64,000 nucleotides of DNA, taken from positions 310,001 to 374,000 of the forward strand of contig NZ_CP022736.1 of assembly GCF_002257565.1 (NCBI RefSeq), written 5' to 3'. Of the stretch, positions 34,220-42,543 are shown piece after piece. Positions within the stretch are counted from its first letter, which is position 1. Every line of letters begins with the position of its first letter. Source of the stretch: Herbaspirillum sp. meg3 (GTDB taxonomy: Bacteria > Pseudomonadota > Gammaproteobacteria > Burkholderiales > Burkholderiaceae_D). The translations under genes and the position numbers were made by a program. The notes under the pieces are model-generated. The model worked only from the letters and a program-made list of their open reading frames with translations, was not told where the DNA came from and ran no database searches.

Positions 34220-35005
34220 TTAACCAGTGCTTCTGCTGAACATCGGTGAACTGTTGCTCGCCGCAGCCAGTTCCGTTGCGGCTGCCAGCAACGCCGGTCC
34301 AAGCTCTTGCATGCGCTTTTCGCTCAAACGCATCAGCGGCCCCGCAATGCTGATGACGCCGATGGTCGGATAACCCTTGCGCTGGATCGGCGCCGCCATG
34401 GCCGTCATGCCCGGCGCGAACACTTCATTGATCATGGCGTAGCCGCGCTTTCTTCCAACTTCCAAAAAGCCCAGCAAGGCTTTGACCGTGGTCGGGGCAT
34501 TCGGGCCGAAGTCCTTGGGCTTGCCGAATCCCTGGCGTGTTACCAGTTCCAGCGCACGCTCGTCGGACATGGTCAGCATCCATGCATGCCCGGTGGCGGA
34601 GCATGACAGGATCGTGTCCATGCCCATGTCCGGATCGTAGCGCAGCCCCTTGCGTGCACCTTGCGCTTTCGCAACCCAGGTCAATCTGTCGCCGTCGACG
34701 ATGGCCAAACGAACCAATTCCCCCGACAGGTCGGCCAGACGATCTAGCGTCGTCTGCGCAATATCGACAATGCCCGAGGTCGCCAAAAAGCTCAGTCCGA
34801 GACCGACCAGTTTGGTCGTCAGGACGTAGTCGCCATGTTCGCGTACCTGCCGTACATAACCACAGCGCACCAGATCCGTCAGCAGCCGGTGGCAGGCGCT
34901 GCGCGGTATTTCCAGTTCATCCGCCAGCAAGGCCAGCGGCGTTGCTTCAGCTTGGGCCGCCAGGTATTCGAGAATCGCCAGGGTTCGTTCCAGTACGCCG
35001 TTCAT
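34220..35005 (-). CDS. IclR-family transcriptional regulator
   Basis: A 261-residue regulator. The N-terminal winged HTH is clear (LERTLAILEYLAAQAEATPL, then ADELEIPRSACHRLLTDLVR). The C-terminal IclR effector domain contains GMDTILSCSATGHAWM and GYAMINEVFAPGMTAMAAPI. IclR proteins usually respond to a small aromatic or organic acid and control the adjacent genes. It is divergent from an MHS transporter and AroQ, so a quinate/shikimate or related ligand is likely. It converges tail to tail with the PLP enzyme gene. Confidence 0.92.
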   Translation of the reverse strand: MNGVLERTLAILEYLAAQAEATPLALLADELEIPRSACHRLLTDLVRCGYVRQVREHGDYVLTTKLVGLGLSFLATSGIVDIAQTTLDRLADLSGELVRLAIVDGDRLTWVAKAQGARKGLRYDPDMGMDTILSCSATGHAWMLTMSDERALELVTRQGFGKPKDFGPNAPTTVKALLGFLEVGRKRGYAMINEVFAPGMTAMAAPIQRKGYPTIGVISIAGPLMRLSEKRMQELGPALLAAATELAAASNSSPMFSRSTG

Positions 35006-35311
35006 GCGTCTCCATCATTGTGAAATTGGTCTGTCATTGATCTGCATTTACGTCGTAGACGCATGCAGACGCGTTCTTTTAATTCATATTGTGAAACGAA
35101 ATTCCAGTCTGGAATCACGTTCTATACGCGTTGATATGATTCTACGCCAGCAGTGCAAGGATTCCGAAAACAAACAAGCTGCGCACGCCGAACGTCACTA
35201 CCGACCTGCCTTTTCGTCTGGAAGATACGGGGCAAGGAGCGCGGTGATCAGTGCAGAAATTAACCGACTAGCGGACCGTCAGTCCGCAGCACATTCTTAC
35301 AGGAGACAACA
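35006..35311. promoter_or_regulatory. Divergent IclR / transporter control region
   Basis: A 306-base gap without a gene. It holds the palindrome described at 35101-35115 and the ribosome-binding site TACAGGAGACAAC of the transporter. Nothing else is recognised. Confidence 0.5.
35101..35115. promoter_or_regulatory. IclR operator candidate ATTCCA-GTC-TGGAAT
   Basis: A perfect 6-bp dyad with a 3-base spacer, flanked by partial symmetry (GAAACG on the left, CGTTC on the right). It recalls the TTCCA/TGGAA half-sites bound by IclR-family regulators. It lies about 95 bases from the IclR start and about 200 from the transporter start. Confidence 0.55.
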
Positions 35312-36703
35312 ATGGATACAGGAGTCAACGCCGCCTCGCATGCGCCACATGCCGCGATGGGGCCGCGTGCGGTGACCGCCGCCACGATCGGCACCGCGCT
35401 CGAGTGGTTCGATTTCACGCTGTACGGCGCCGTGTCGGCGACCGTTTTGCCCAAGCTGTATTTCCCTTCCATGGATCCGACCAATGCCTTGCTGGCTTCG
35501 CTGGGGACGTTCGGCGTGGGCCTTGCGGCGCGTCCGCTGGGCGCCATCATTTGCGGTCATCTCGGCGACAAGCTGGGACGACGCAACCTGATGCTCGGCA
35601 CCGTCACCATCATGGGGCTGGCGTCGGTGCTGATGGGGCTGCTGCCGACCTATGCGCAGATCGGGGTATGGGCGCCGATTCTTCTGGTGCTGCTGCGGAT
35701 CATTCAAGGCTTCGCACTCGGTGGTGAATCCACCGGCGCACAACTGATGGCGCTTGAGCACGCCTCTGCCGATCGTCGCGGCAAATACTCCGGGCTGCTC
35801 GGATTGTGTTCACCGCTGAGTCAGATCATGGCCAACGGGGTGCTGTTGCTGCTGGCCTCGCTGTTGTCTGCGGATGCCTTCGAGAGTTACGGCTGGCGCA
35901 TTCCATTTGTGCTCAGTTTCATTCTCGTGATCGTCGGCATTTATATCCGCCTCAAGGTCAACGAGACACCGGCTTTCGTCGAGCTCAAGCGCACCGCCAC
36001 TGCGCAAGCCGGCAGTCCGCTGAAGGATGCCGTCAGGTTTCACTACAAGACAGTGCTGCGCCTGATGTTTTTCTTCTGCGGCCCGGCAGCGATCTTTTAC
36101 CTGATCGTCGTCTTTTCCCTCAGCTACATCACCAAGACATTGGAGGTGCCCAAGCAAACCGGCTTTCTGCTGCTCATGGGCGCCAATGTCTGCGCAATCT
36201 TCGGTGCACTTGGCGGCGGTATCCTGAGTGACAGAATCGGCCGCAAAAAAGCACTGGCGCTGGGATCGACAGCGACCCTGCTGATTCTGTTCGTGTACTT
36301 CGCCATTCTCGACACCAAGAGTTTTGTGCCGATGCTGATCATCATGGGATTGTTTCTCGGCTTTACGCAGTTCCAGAGCGGTATTCAGCCGGTGGCTTTT
36401 GCGGAAGCGTTTCCGACCAATGTACGCTACTCCGGTTCGGCGTTGGCCTACACCGGCGCCAACCTGCTGACGGGTGGGCCGATGCCGGTAGTGGCGGTCT
36501 GGCTGCTCAGCGTATTTCACGGCTCGCCCTGGGGCGTGGTGGGGGTATGCGTTGCGCTGAATCTGCTCTCGCTGGCAATGATCCTGATCGGTCCGGAAAC
36601 CAAAGGTATCGACATGAACCGCGTGGATCCCGTCTCGCAACCGGGCGACGTGCATACCGGTAACAGCATGTCCGCAGAGGCACGCCATCATCGTGCTACC
36701 TGA
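35312..36703 (+). CDS. MHS-family (ShiA-like) metabolite:H+ symporter
   Basis: A 463-residue major facilitator with 12 predicted membrane segments. MHS-family marks are the opening TIGTALEWFDFTLYG, the loop GHLGDKLGRRNLMLGT after helix 2, RIIQGFALGGESTGAQLMAL in helix 4 and SDRIGRKKAL in the middle loop. Members import shikimate, alpha-ketoglutarate, proline/betaine or aromatic acids. The AroQ gene directly downstream and the divergent IclR regulator suggest quinate, shikimate or dehydroquinate as substrate. Strong AGGAGA site upstream. Confidence 0.9.
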   Translation: MDTGVNAASHAPHAAMGPRAVTAATIGTALEWFDFTLYGAVSATVLPKLYFPSMDPTNALLASLGTFGVGLAARPLGAIICGHLGDKLGRRNLMLGTVTIMGLASVLMGLLPTYAQIGVWAPILLVLLRIIQGFALGGESTGAQLMALEHASADRRGKYSGLLGLCSPLSQIMANGVLLLLASLLSADAFESYGWRIPFVLSFILVIVGIYIRLKVNETPAFVELKRTATAQAGSPLKDAVRFHYKTVLRLMFFFCGPAAIFYLIVVFSLSYITKTLEVPKQTGFLLLMGANVCAIFGALGGGILSDRIGRKKALALGSTATLLILFVYFAILDTKSFVPMLIIMGLFLGFTQFQSGIQPVAFAEAFPTNVRYSGSALAYTGANLLTGGPMPVVAVWLLSVFHGSPWGVVGVCVALNLLSLAMILIGPETKGIDMNRVDPVSQPGDVHTGNSMSAEARHHRAT

Positions 36704-36780
36704 ATTTTATTTCGATTGTTTTAGTTCGGTTGCTTTAGTCCCATTGACTGTACGCACCACATTTTGAAGGATCGTATTTC

Positions 36781-37227
36781 ATGACCAAGCTCGTTTATGT
36801 ACTCAACGGCGCCAATCTCAACATGCTCGGCAAACGTGAGCCGCACATTTATGGCACCACCACGCTGGCGGAAATCCAGCAGCGCACGTTGGCGACGGCG
36901 CGGGAGCTGGATCTGGAATGCGAATTCCGTCAGACCAATCACGAAGGCGTCATGGTGGACTGGTTGCAAGAAGCCTTCGAACGGGAGGCCGGCGTAATCA
37001 TCAACCCGGCGGGTTTTTCGTTCTCGTCGATACCGGTGTTGGATGCCGTCAAGCTTTTGCGCACGCCGGTGATCGAACTGCATATCACCAACATTCACCG
37101 GCGCGAAGAAACCCATCGCCATTCGCTGATCTCGTTGGCGGCGACCGGTGTGATCTGCGGATTGGGGGCAGCCGGCTATCCGTTGGCGGTACGCGCGATG
37201 GCGCAGGCTTTGCTGGACGTCGCTTGA
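36781..37227 (+). CDS. aroQ: Type II 3-dehydroquinate dehydratase AroQ
   Basis: A 148-residue enzyme of the usual length for type II dehydroquinases. Catalytic residues are all visible: Arg19 and Tyr24 (GKREPHIYG), Asn75 (INPAGFS), Glu99 and His101 (IELHITN). It interconverts 3-dehydroquinate and 3-dehydroshikimate as a dodecamer in the cytoplasm. It serves the shikimate pathway or, as here behind an MHS transporter and an IclR regulator, catabolism of quinate toward protocatechuate. The gap to the transporter is 77 bases, so co-transcription is likely. Confidence 0.93.
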   Translation: MTKLVYVLNGANLNMLGKREPHIYGTTTLAEIQQRTLATARELDLECEFRQTNHEGVMVDWLQEAFEREAGVIINPAGFSFSSIPVLDAVKLLRTPVIELHITNIHRREETHRHSLISLAATGVICGLGAAGYPLAVRAMAQALLDVA

Positions 37228-37431
37228 TACCTCATTCTGTTTTTTGCCGATGTGCTCGATGTGGCCGATTCTGTCCTGAGCTTGTCCGGACGGTGTCTTG
37301 CCGGCGGGGAGTGTGACCGTAAGATGAATGCCTTGCCCGACGGGCGAAGATATCATCGCGCGGCAGAAGCGGGAAGTTTTTTGTAGAATGCCCGCTTCAC
37401 CTTCATTTCCGGCATTCACTCTAAGGCGCCC

Positions 37432-38346
37432 ATGCAAGCCCATCCCATGCGTCCCGCTCACCTGGCTCTCGTACTGCTTGTCATTCTGGTCTGGGGCGTC
37501 AACTTCGCCATCATCAAAGTCGGTCTGGCAGGTGTGCCGCCGATGCTGCTGGGCAGCTTGCGTTTCATCCTGGCCGCGTTTCCTGCGCTGCTGTTTCTGC
37601 GTCCGCCAAAGGTGCCGCTGCGTCTCTATCTGGCGTTCGGACTGACCATGTCGGTCGGCCAGTTCGCGTTTCTGTTCAGTGCGATTCATGTCGGCATGCC
37701 GTCGGGATTGGCATCGCTGGTCTTGCAGTCGCAATCCTTCTTTACGCTCTTGCTGACCGTGCTATGGCTACGTGAAAAATGGCACGCCAATCAACTGGCC
37801 GGTCTCTTGCTGGCAGCCGGCGGCTTGACGCTGATCGGTAGCGCACACGGCGCGTCGATGCCTTTGCTGGGTTTTCTGTTGACGATTGCTGCGGCCGCCA
37901 TGTGGGCATGCGGCAATATCGTCAGCCGTGCGGTGGGGCGTTACGGTCCGATGAATCAACTGGCCTTCGTGGTGTGGGCCAGCCTGGTGCCGCCATTGCC
38001 GATGTTCGCTTTATCGTGGGTGATGGAAGGCCCCGCCGCGATCAGTTCAGCATTGCAGCATATGAGCCTGCAATCCATTGCTGCTGTGGCGTATATTGCA
38101 TGGGCCTCGACCTTGTTCGGCTACGCTGTGTGGAATTTCCTGATCGCGCGCTACTCCGTCAATCGCGTGGCGCCATTCACGTTGCTGGTGCCGCTGGTGG
38201 GCTTGACCACAGGCTGGCTGGCCTTCGGTGAAGAACTGCAGGCCATTCACTTCATCGGTGCGGCCTTGCTGATGGTGGGGTTGATCGTCAACCTGTTCGG
38301 CGCGTCGCTGTTTGCGCGACTGAATTGGAGAGCTCGTCAATCCTGA
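37432..38346 (+). CDS. eamA: EamA family exporter (cysteine/O-acetylserine exporter-like)
   Basis: A 304-residue inner-membrane protein with ten predicted helices and two EamA repeats. The opening ALVLLVILVWGVNFAIIKVG and the block MPSGLASLVLQSQSFFTLLL closely follow E. coli EamA (YdeD). That protein exports O-acetylserine and cysteine. The start at 37432 has AAGG at suitable spacing; a second ATG five codons later (37447) aligns with the E. coli start. It may be separate from aroQ, since 204 bases lie between. Confidence 0.85.
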   Translation: MQAHPMRPAHLALVLLVILVWGVNFAIIKVGLAGVPPMLLGSLRFILAAFPALLFLRPPKVPLRLYLAFGLTMSVGQFAFLFSAIHVGMPSGLASLVLQSQSFFTLLLTVLWLREKWHANQLAGLLLAAGGLTLIGSAHGASMPLLGFLLTIAAAAMWACGNIVSRAVGRYGPMNQLAFVVWASLVPPLPMFALSWVMEGPAAISSALQHMSLQSIAAVAYIAWASTLFGYAVWNFLIARYSVNRVAPFTLLVPLVGLTTGWLAFGEELQAIHFIGAALLMVGLIVNLFGASLFARLNWRARQS

Positions 38347-38360
38347 TCGGCATATTCAAT

Positions 38361-39257
38361 TCATTTATTCCAGAACGGACTTTGCCAGGCATCCAGCGCG
38401 TCGAGAAAAACGCGCAGTTTGGCCGGCAAAAACTTGCGTGTCGGGTACAGCGCATGCACCGGGATCTTCGGTGAGCTCCATTTAGGCAAGACGCGCTGCA
38501 AGCGGCCGTCGGCCAGCATGTCATCGCAATAATTGAAGGGCAGCAAGCCGATGCCGTGGCCGTTATAAGTGAATTGGCTCACGCTGTTGAAGTCGCGGCT
38601 GGAGATCGCTCCGGAAACGTGTACCGACACCTGCTTCTTGCCGCTGGCGAGATCCCATTTCGCCTCGTTGTTTTTTCCATTCATCAATACGCACTGATGC
38701 GCGCGCAGGTCTTCCGGTTTTGCGGGAAACGGCCGGCCTTCCAGGTAAGCCGGCGTCGCCACCAGATAGCGGATGTTGGTGCCCAATTTTTTGGCGATCA
38801 GGCTTGAGTCTTCCAGCTCGCCAAAACGTATACCCACATCAATGTTCTGCGCGACGAAGTTGACGAACTCATTCGTGATGAAGAGATCGATCTTGATGCG
38901 CGGATAGTTCTTCAGAAAATCCGACACGAAGTTCAAAAATGCTTCTTCCCGCAACACCACGGGAACAGTGACGCGCAGGAGGCCTTCCGGTTTCTTCTGC
39001 GTTTGTGTCAACACGCGCTCTGCGTCAGCGAGGATGTTCAGCGGCTCCTGGCATTGATGGAAGTAATCCCGACCCTGAACCGTCAGCGTCAGCTTGCGCG
39101 TGGTCCGTTGCAGCAGGGTGACGCCCAGTTGCAACTCCAGCTCGGAGATACGGCGGCTCACCGTCGACACCGGCATGCCCAGTGCGTGCGCAGCCCGGCT
39201 GAAGCTCTCGAACTGAGCCACCTTCACAAATATCGCAATGTCGTTGAGATCTGCCAT
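38361..39257 (-). CDS. LysR-type transcriptional regulator
   Basis: A 298-residue LysR protein. The start MADLNDIAIFVKVAQFESFS is chosen because the longer in-frame reading to 39311 would translate a stretch of operator-like repeats. The HTH (AARALGMPVSTVSRRISELE-like, here AAHALGMPVSTVSRRISELE) and the inducer domain (LRVTVPVVLREEAFLNFVSD) are clear. It resembles regulators of aromatic or detoxification genes. It is divergent from the five-gene run at 39392-43623, and ATATTTCCAT repeats in between are probable binding sites. Confidence 0.92.
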   Translation of the reverse strand: MADLNDIAIFVKVAQFESFSRAAHALGMPVSTVSRRISELELQLGVTLLQRTTRKLTLTVQGRDYFHQCQEPLNILADAERVLTQTQKKPEGLLRVTVPVVLREEAFLNFVSDFLKNYPRIKIDLFITNEFVNFVAQNIDVGIRFGELEDSSLIAKKLGTNIRYLVATPAYLEGRPFPAKPEDLRAHQCVLMNGKNNEAKWDLASGKKQVSVHVSGAISSRDFNSVSQFTYNGHGIGLLPFNYCDDMLADGRLQRVLPKWSSPKIPVHALYPTRKFLPAKLRVFLDALDAWQSPFWNK

Positions 39258-39263
39258 CTCGCA

Positions 39264-39303
39264 ATATTTCCATAAATGGAAAAGAAATTCCACATATTTC
39301 CAT
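39264..39303. promoter_or_regulatory. LysR operator candidate: paired ATATTTCCAT repeats
   Basis: ATATTTCCAT occurs at 39264-39273 and again at 39294-39303, exactly 30 bp apart (about three helical turns). The first copy is half of a perfect dyad TTTCCAT-AA-ATGGAAA (39267-39282). A direct/inverted arrangement upstream of a LysR start codon is what autoregulating LysR proteins use. Confidence 0.65.
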
Positions 39304-39391
39304 CTAATCAAACAAGCGCGTTTGCTTCATTCTCCTGTCTACGCCATCCGGCATTCCAGATGACGCAACACTATTCACCCTGAGTTTCTCC

Positions 39392-39940
39392 ATGAAAACC
39401 TTGAAACCGCTCACCATCGAATCCGTGCCCGACAATGCCAGAGCAAGCATGGCATTTGTGAAAAAGCGGCTGGGATCGATTTCTAACCTGATGGCCACGC
39501 TCGGCAATTCGCCGGCAATGCTCAACGGCTATCTGGCGCTGGACGCCGCATGGGAAACCACAGTCCTCACAGTGCGCGAGCGGCAACTGGTTTTGCTGAC
39601 GGCTTCGGTCGAGAACAAATGCCTTTACTGCATTGCTGCGCATTCCACCACGCTGGCCGGCATGCGCGTCGATGCAGAGATTATCCAGTCGATACGTAAT
39701 CGCACACCGTTGTCGCATAGCGGTCTGGACGCACTGGTCGGGCTGACACGCGAGCTGGTCAATGAGCGTGGCTTTGTCGGCGAGGCTGCCAAGAAAAATT
39801 TTTTCGCAGCAGGATACGACGAGATTGTCCTGATGGAAATTCTCATCGGCGTAGCGCTCAAGACCATGAGCAACTACCTCGATCATCTCAACCCGATTTC
39901 GATCGACACCGTCTTCCAGGAGCAGGCTCAGGCGCGATAA
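39392..39940 (+). CDS. Carboxymuconolactone decarboxylase family (AhpD-like) protein
   Basis: A 182-residue all-helical protein. The CxxC active site sits in VENKCLYCIAAHSTTLAG, with the His three residues after the second Cys plus one, matching AhpD-type alkylhydroperoxidase domains. Such proteins reduce peroxides or act as thiol oxidoreductases; classical lactone decarboxylases lack the CxxC. It is the first gene of a run that continues with SDR, RidA-like protein, MFS exporter and nitronate monooxygenase. Confidence 0.85.
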   Translation: MKTLKPLTIESVPDNARASMAFVKKRLGSISNLMATLGNSPAMLNGYLALDAAWETTVLTVRERQLVLLTASVENKCLYCIAAHSTTLAGMRVDAEIIQSIRNRTPLSHSGLDALVGLTRELVNERGFVGEAAKKNFFAAGYDEIVLMEILIGVALKTMSNYLDHLNPISIDTVFQEQAQAR

Positions 39941-40018
39941 GGCTTGGGACGAACCTGGCGAGACAGCATTCTTTGTTTCACTCACGTAGTTACTTATTTA
40001 CTTACAAGGAGCATTACC

Positions 40019-40744
40019 ATGAGCAAGAATAAAACCATCATCATCACCGGCGCATCGCAAGGCATCGGCGCCGGCCTGGTGCAAAACTTCCTCGACCGCG
40101 GCTACAACGTGGTTGCCACTTCGCGCAGCATCGCACAGCGAGGCAGCTTTACGGCTTCCGCCAATCTGGTGCTGGTCGATGGCGACATCGGCCTGGAAAA
40201 AACGGCGGCGCTGGTGGTTGCCGCCGCGCTGGAAAAATTCGGTCGCATCGATGCGCTGGTCAACAACGCCGGCATCTTCTACACCAAGCCTTTCATCGAC
40301 TACACGGAAGAGGACTTCCGGGCCTTCGTATCGACCAATCTGCAAGGCTACCTGTACATCACCCAGCATGTCGTGCGTCAATTGCTCAAGCAAGGCACCG
40401 GCGGCAGCGTGGTCGGCATCACCACCTCGCTGCTGGAACATCCGATTGCCGGCGTGACGGCATCGGTGCCGATGATCACCAAGGGAGGCATCAACTCGCT
40501 GTCGACCAATCTGGCGCTGGAATACGCCAAGGACGGTATTCGTTTCAACCTGGTCGCACCCGGTGTCGTCGACACGCCCCTGCATGAGAAGAATCCAAAA
40601 GATTTCCTGAAGACCTTGTCGCCGATGGGCGTGATTTCCGACGTACAGGATATCGCCAACGCGGTGGTTTATCTGACCGAAGCACGGAATGTGACCGGAG
40701 AAGTGTTGCACGTCGATGGCGGCGCACACTCGGGAAAATGGTAA
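40019..40744 (+). CDS. SDR-family protein lacking the usual catalytic tyrosine
   Basis: A 241-residue SDR-fold protein starting MSKNKTIIITGASQGIGAGL after a strong ACAAGGAGCATTACC. TGASQGIG and NNAGIF are present. At the YxxxK position the sequence reads PMITKGG (in ASVPMITKGGINSL), so Lys is kept but Tyr seems replaced by Pro. The end, VLHVDGGAHSG, fits 3-oxoacyl reductase-like SDRs. Its stop overlaps the start of the RidA-like gene by seven bases. Confidence 0.82.
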   Translation: MSKNKTIIITGASQGIGAGLVQNFLDRGYNVVATSRSIAQRGSFTASANLVLVDGDIGLEKTAALVVAAALEKFGRIDALVNNAGIFYTKPFIDYTEEDFRAFVSTNLQGYLYITQHVVRQLLKQGTGGSVVGITTSLLEHPIAGVTASVPMITKGGINSLSTNLALEYAKDGIRFNLVAPGVVDTPLHEKNPKDFLKTLSPMGVISDVQDIANAVVYLTEARNVTGEVLHVDGGAHSGKW

Positions 40745-41226
40745 GCGCGCGTGGCGCGTCGGCGGGCGGCGCAGAGCAACGGCTGAAGGATCTCGGCATC
40801 GTGCTGCCGGCAGCGCCCTTGCCTCTGGGTGCTTACGTCGAGGCAGTGCAGAGCGGCAACCTGTTATTCCTCAGCGGCATTCTGCCGGTGGTGGATGGCA
40901 AGCCGCGGCACGTTGGCCGTGTCGGTGTCGAGCTGGATCTGGAAGCAGGGCGCGACGCTGCCTTCACTGCCTGTCTGAACGCACTCGCGGTAGTGCGTGA
41001 TGAACTGAGTTCGCTGGACAAGGTGAGCCGTGTTGTGCGGCTTGCGGTCAGCATCGTGGCCGAGCCGGACTTTCGTTCGCATCCGTTGGTAGCGGACGGC
41101 GCATCGGAACTGCTGGAGGCGGTGTTTGGCCGGGACAAGACGTCGACCCGCAGAGCGCTCGGAGTGGTCTCATTGCCGCTGGGCGCGCCGCTCGAGCTGG
41201 AGCTGATCTTCGAAACCACGCCATGA
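40738..41226 (+). CDS. RidA/YjgF-family protein lacking the deaminase arginine
   Basis: A 162-residue Rid-family protein (usual length 125-160). The core PLPLGAYVEAVQSGNLLFLS aligns with the start of Rid domains, and LVADGASELLEAVFG aligns with the later helix. In RidA itself an Arg in the VARLP motif binds the imine substrate; here the equivalent is VVSLP, so Ser replaces Arg. Imine deamination is therefore doubtful. Start overlaps the SDR stop (translational coupling). Confidence 0.8.
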   Translation: MVSARGASAGGAEQRLKDLGIVLPAAPLPLGAYVEAVQSGNLLFLSGILPVVDGKPRHVGRVGVELDLEAGRDAAFTACLNALAVVRDELSSLDKVSRVVRLAVSIVAEPDFRSHPLVADGASELLEAVFGRDKTSTRRALGVVSLPLGAPLELELIFETTP

Positions 41227-41265
41227 GTAGGTAATGAGCAAGCAGTAACAACAAAGGAGCCGAAC

Positions 41266-42498
41266 ATGAAAGATTCACTCTCCATCGCAAGCAATTCCTA
41301 CGCACACGACAACGCGCTGCACTGGAAGCGCAATCTGGTCGTCTGCGTGTTCGGCTCCTTCACGACCCTGGTCAGCCTGACGCTGCTATTGCCGTTTCTT
41401 CCGGTCTACGTGGAGGAGCTTGGCGTCAAACAGAATTCCGCCATCGTCTGGTGGTCAGGCATCGCCTTCGGTGCAACCTTCCTTGGCACCGGCTTGACCG
41501 CGCCGCTATGGGGCTACCTGAGCGACCGCTTCGGCCGCAAGCCGATGCTGGTGCGCGCCGCCATCGGCATGGCGATCGTCATGCCCCTGATCGGTTGCGC
41601 GCACAATGTGGTTGAGTTGACCTTGCTGCGTTTGCTGGCCGGCGTCATCGGTGGCTACGCGTCTTCGTCGACCTTGCTGATTGCAACTCAGACGCCCTCT
41701 GAAAAATCGGGATGGGCATTGGGTATCTTGTCGACCGGGGCGTTGGCGGGGACATTGACCGGGCCGTTGATCGGCGGTCTGTTGCCTAGTCTCATCGGTA
41801 TCCGACATACCTTCTTTGTGACCGGTGCGATGATCGCGGTGGCAGCATTGCTGACCATCGTGTTCGTCAAAGAAAACTTCGTACCGCGTCCGCGCCACGA
41901 CAAGGCATCGGCGTTGGCAGAAACAAAGCATCTGCGCCTGATCGTCGGCGCCATGTTTGCGACCGCCATGCTGGTGCTGTTTGCCAACATGTCGATCGAA
42001 CCGATCATCACCGTTTATTTGCAGACTATTCACGTTGATCGCAGTCATGTCGTACTGGACGCCGGCATCGTGATGGCAGCATCGGCGCTCGGCAGCATCA
42101 TCATGGCAGCCCCGTTGGAACGGCTTGCCGACCGCATTGGTGGCTGGCGCGTTATCGTGTATTGTCTGACGGCTGCCGGTTTGTTGATGATTCCACAGGC
42201 ATTTGTGTCGGCGTGGTGGCAGCTTGCGATTTTGCGATTCCTGCTGGGAGCGGCGCTGGCCGGATTACTGCCTTCGATCGCCAAGCAGATCAGGCAATCC
42301 GTGCCGGAGAGCGCGCTGGGGAAAGTACTGGGTTATTCGCAGTCCTCGCAATATGCAGGGCAAGTACTTGGTCCGCTGGCTGGGGGCGCGATGGGCGGAA
42401 TGGTCGGCATGCGCTCGGTATTCTTTTTGACGAGCGGCATGTTGTTGTGGGGTGCTGCCGCCAATCTTTGGGCGAGTCGCAAGGCGATAGGTCAGTGA
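41266..42498 (+). CDS. MFS exporter, MdtG-like
   Basis: A 410-residue 12-helix major facilitator. The opening HWKRNLVVCVFGSF, the block LPFLPVYVEELGV, the motif-A loop GYLSDRFGRKPMLVR, and SGWALGILSTGALAG in helix 5 closely follow E. coli MdtG. It is a probable drug or metabolite efflux pump. It lies 39 bases after the RidA-like gene, so it is probably part of the LysR-controlled run. Confidence 0.88.
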   Translation: MKDSLSIASNSYAHDNALHWKRNLVVCVFGSFTTLVSLTLLLPFLPVYVEELGVKQNSAIVWWSGIAFGATFLGTGLTAPLWGYLSDRFGRKPMLVRAAIGMAIVMPLIGCAHNVVELTLLRLLAGVIGGYASSSTLLIATQTPSEKSGWALGILSTGALAGTLTGPLIGGLLPSLIGIRHTFFVTGAMIAVAALLTIVFVKENFVPRPRHDKASALAETKHLRLIVGAMFATAMLVLFANMSIEPIITVYLQTIHVDRSHVVLDAGIVMAASALGSIIMAAPLERLADRIGGWRVIVYCLTAAGLLMIPQAFVSAWWQLAILRFLLGAALAGLLPSIAKQIRQSVPESALGKVLGYSQSSQYAGQVLGPLAGGAMGGMVGMRSVFFLTSGMLLWGAAANLWASRKAIGQ

Positions 42499-42543
42499 CA
42501 TAATGAAATGCAGATGAATGCATCACAGCAAGCCGGAGGATCC

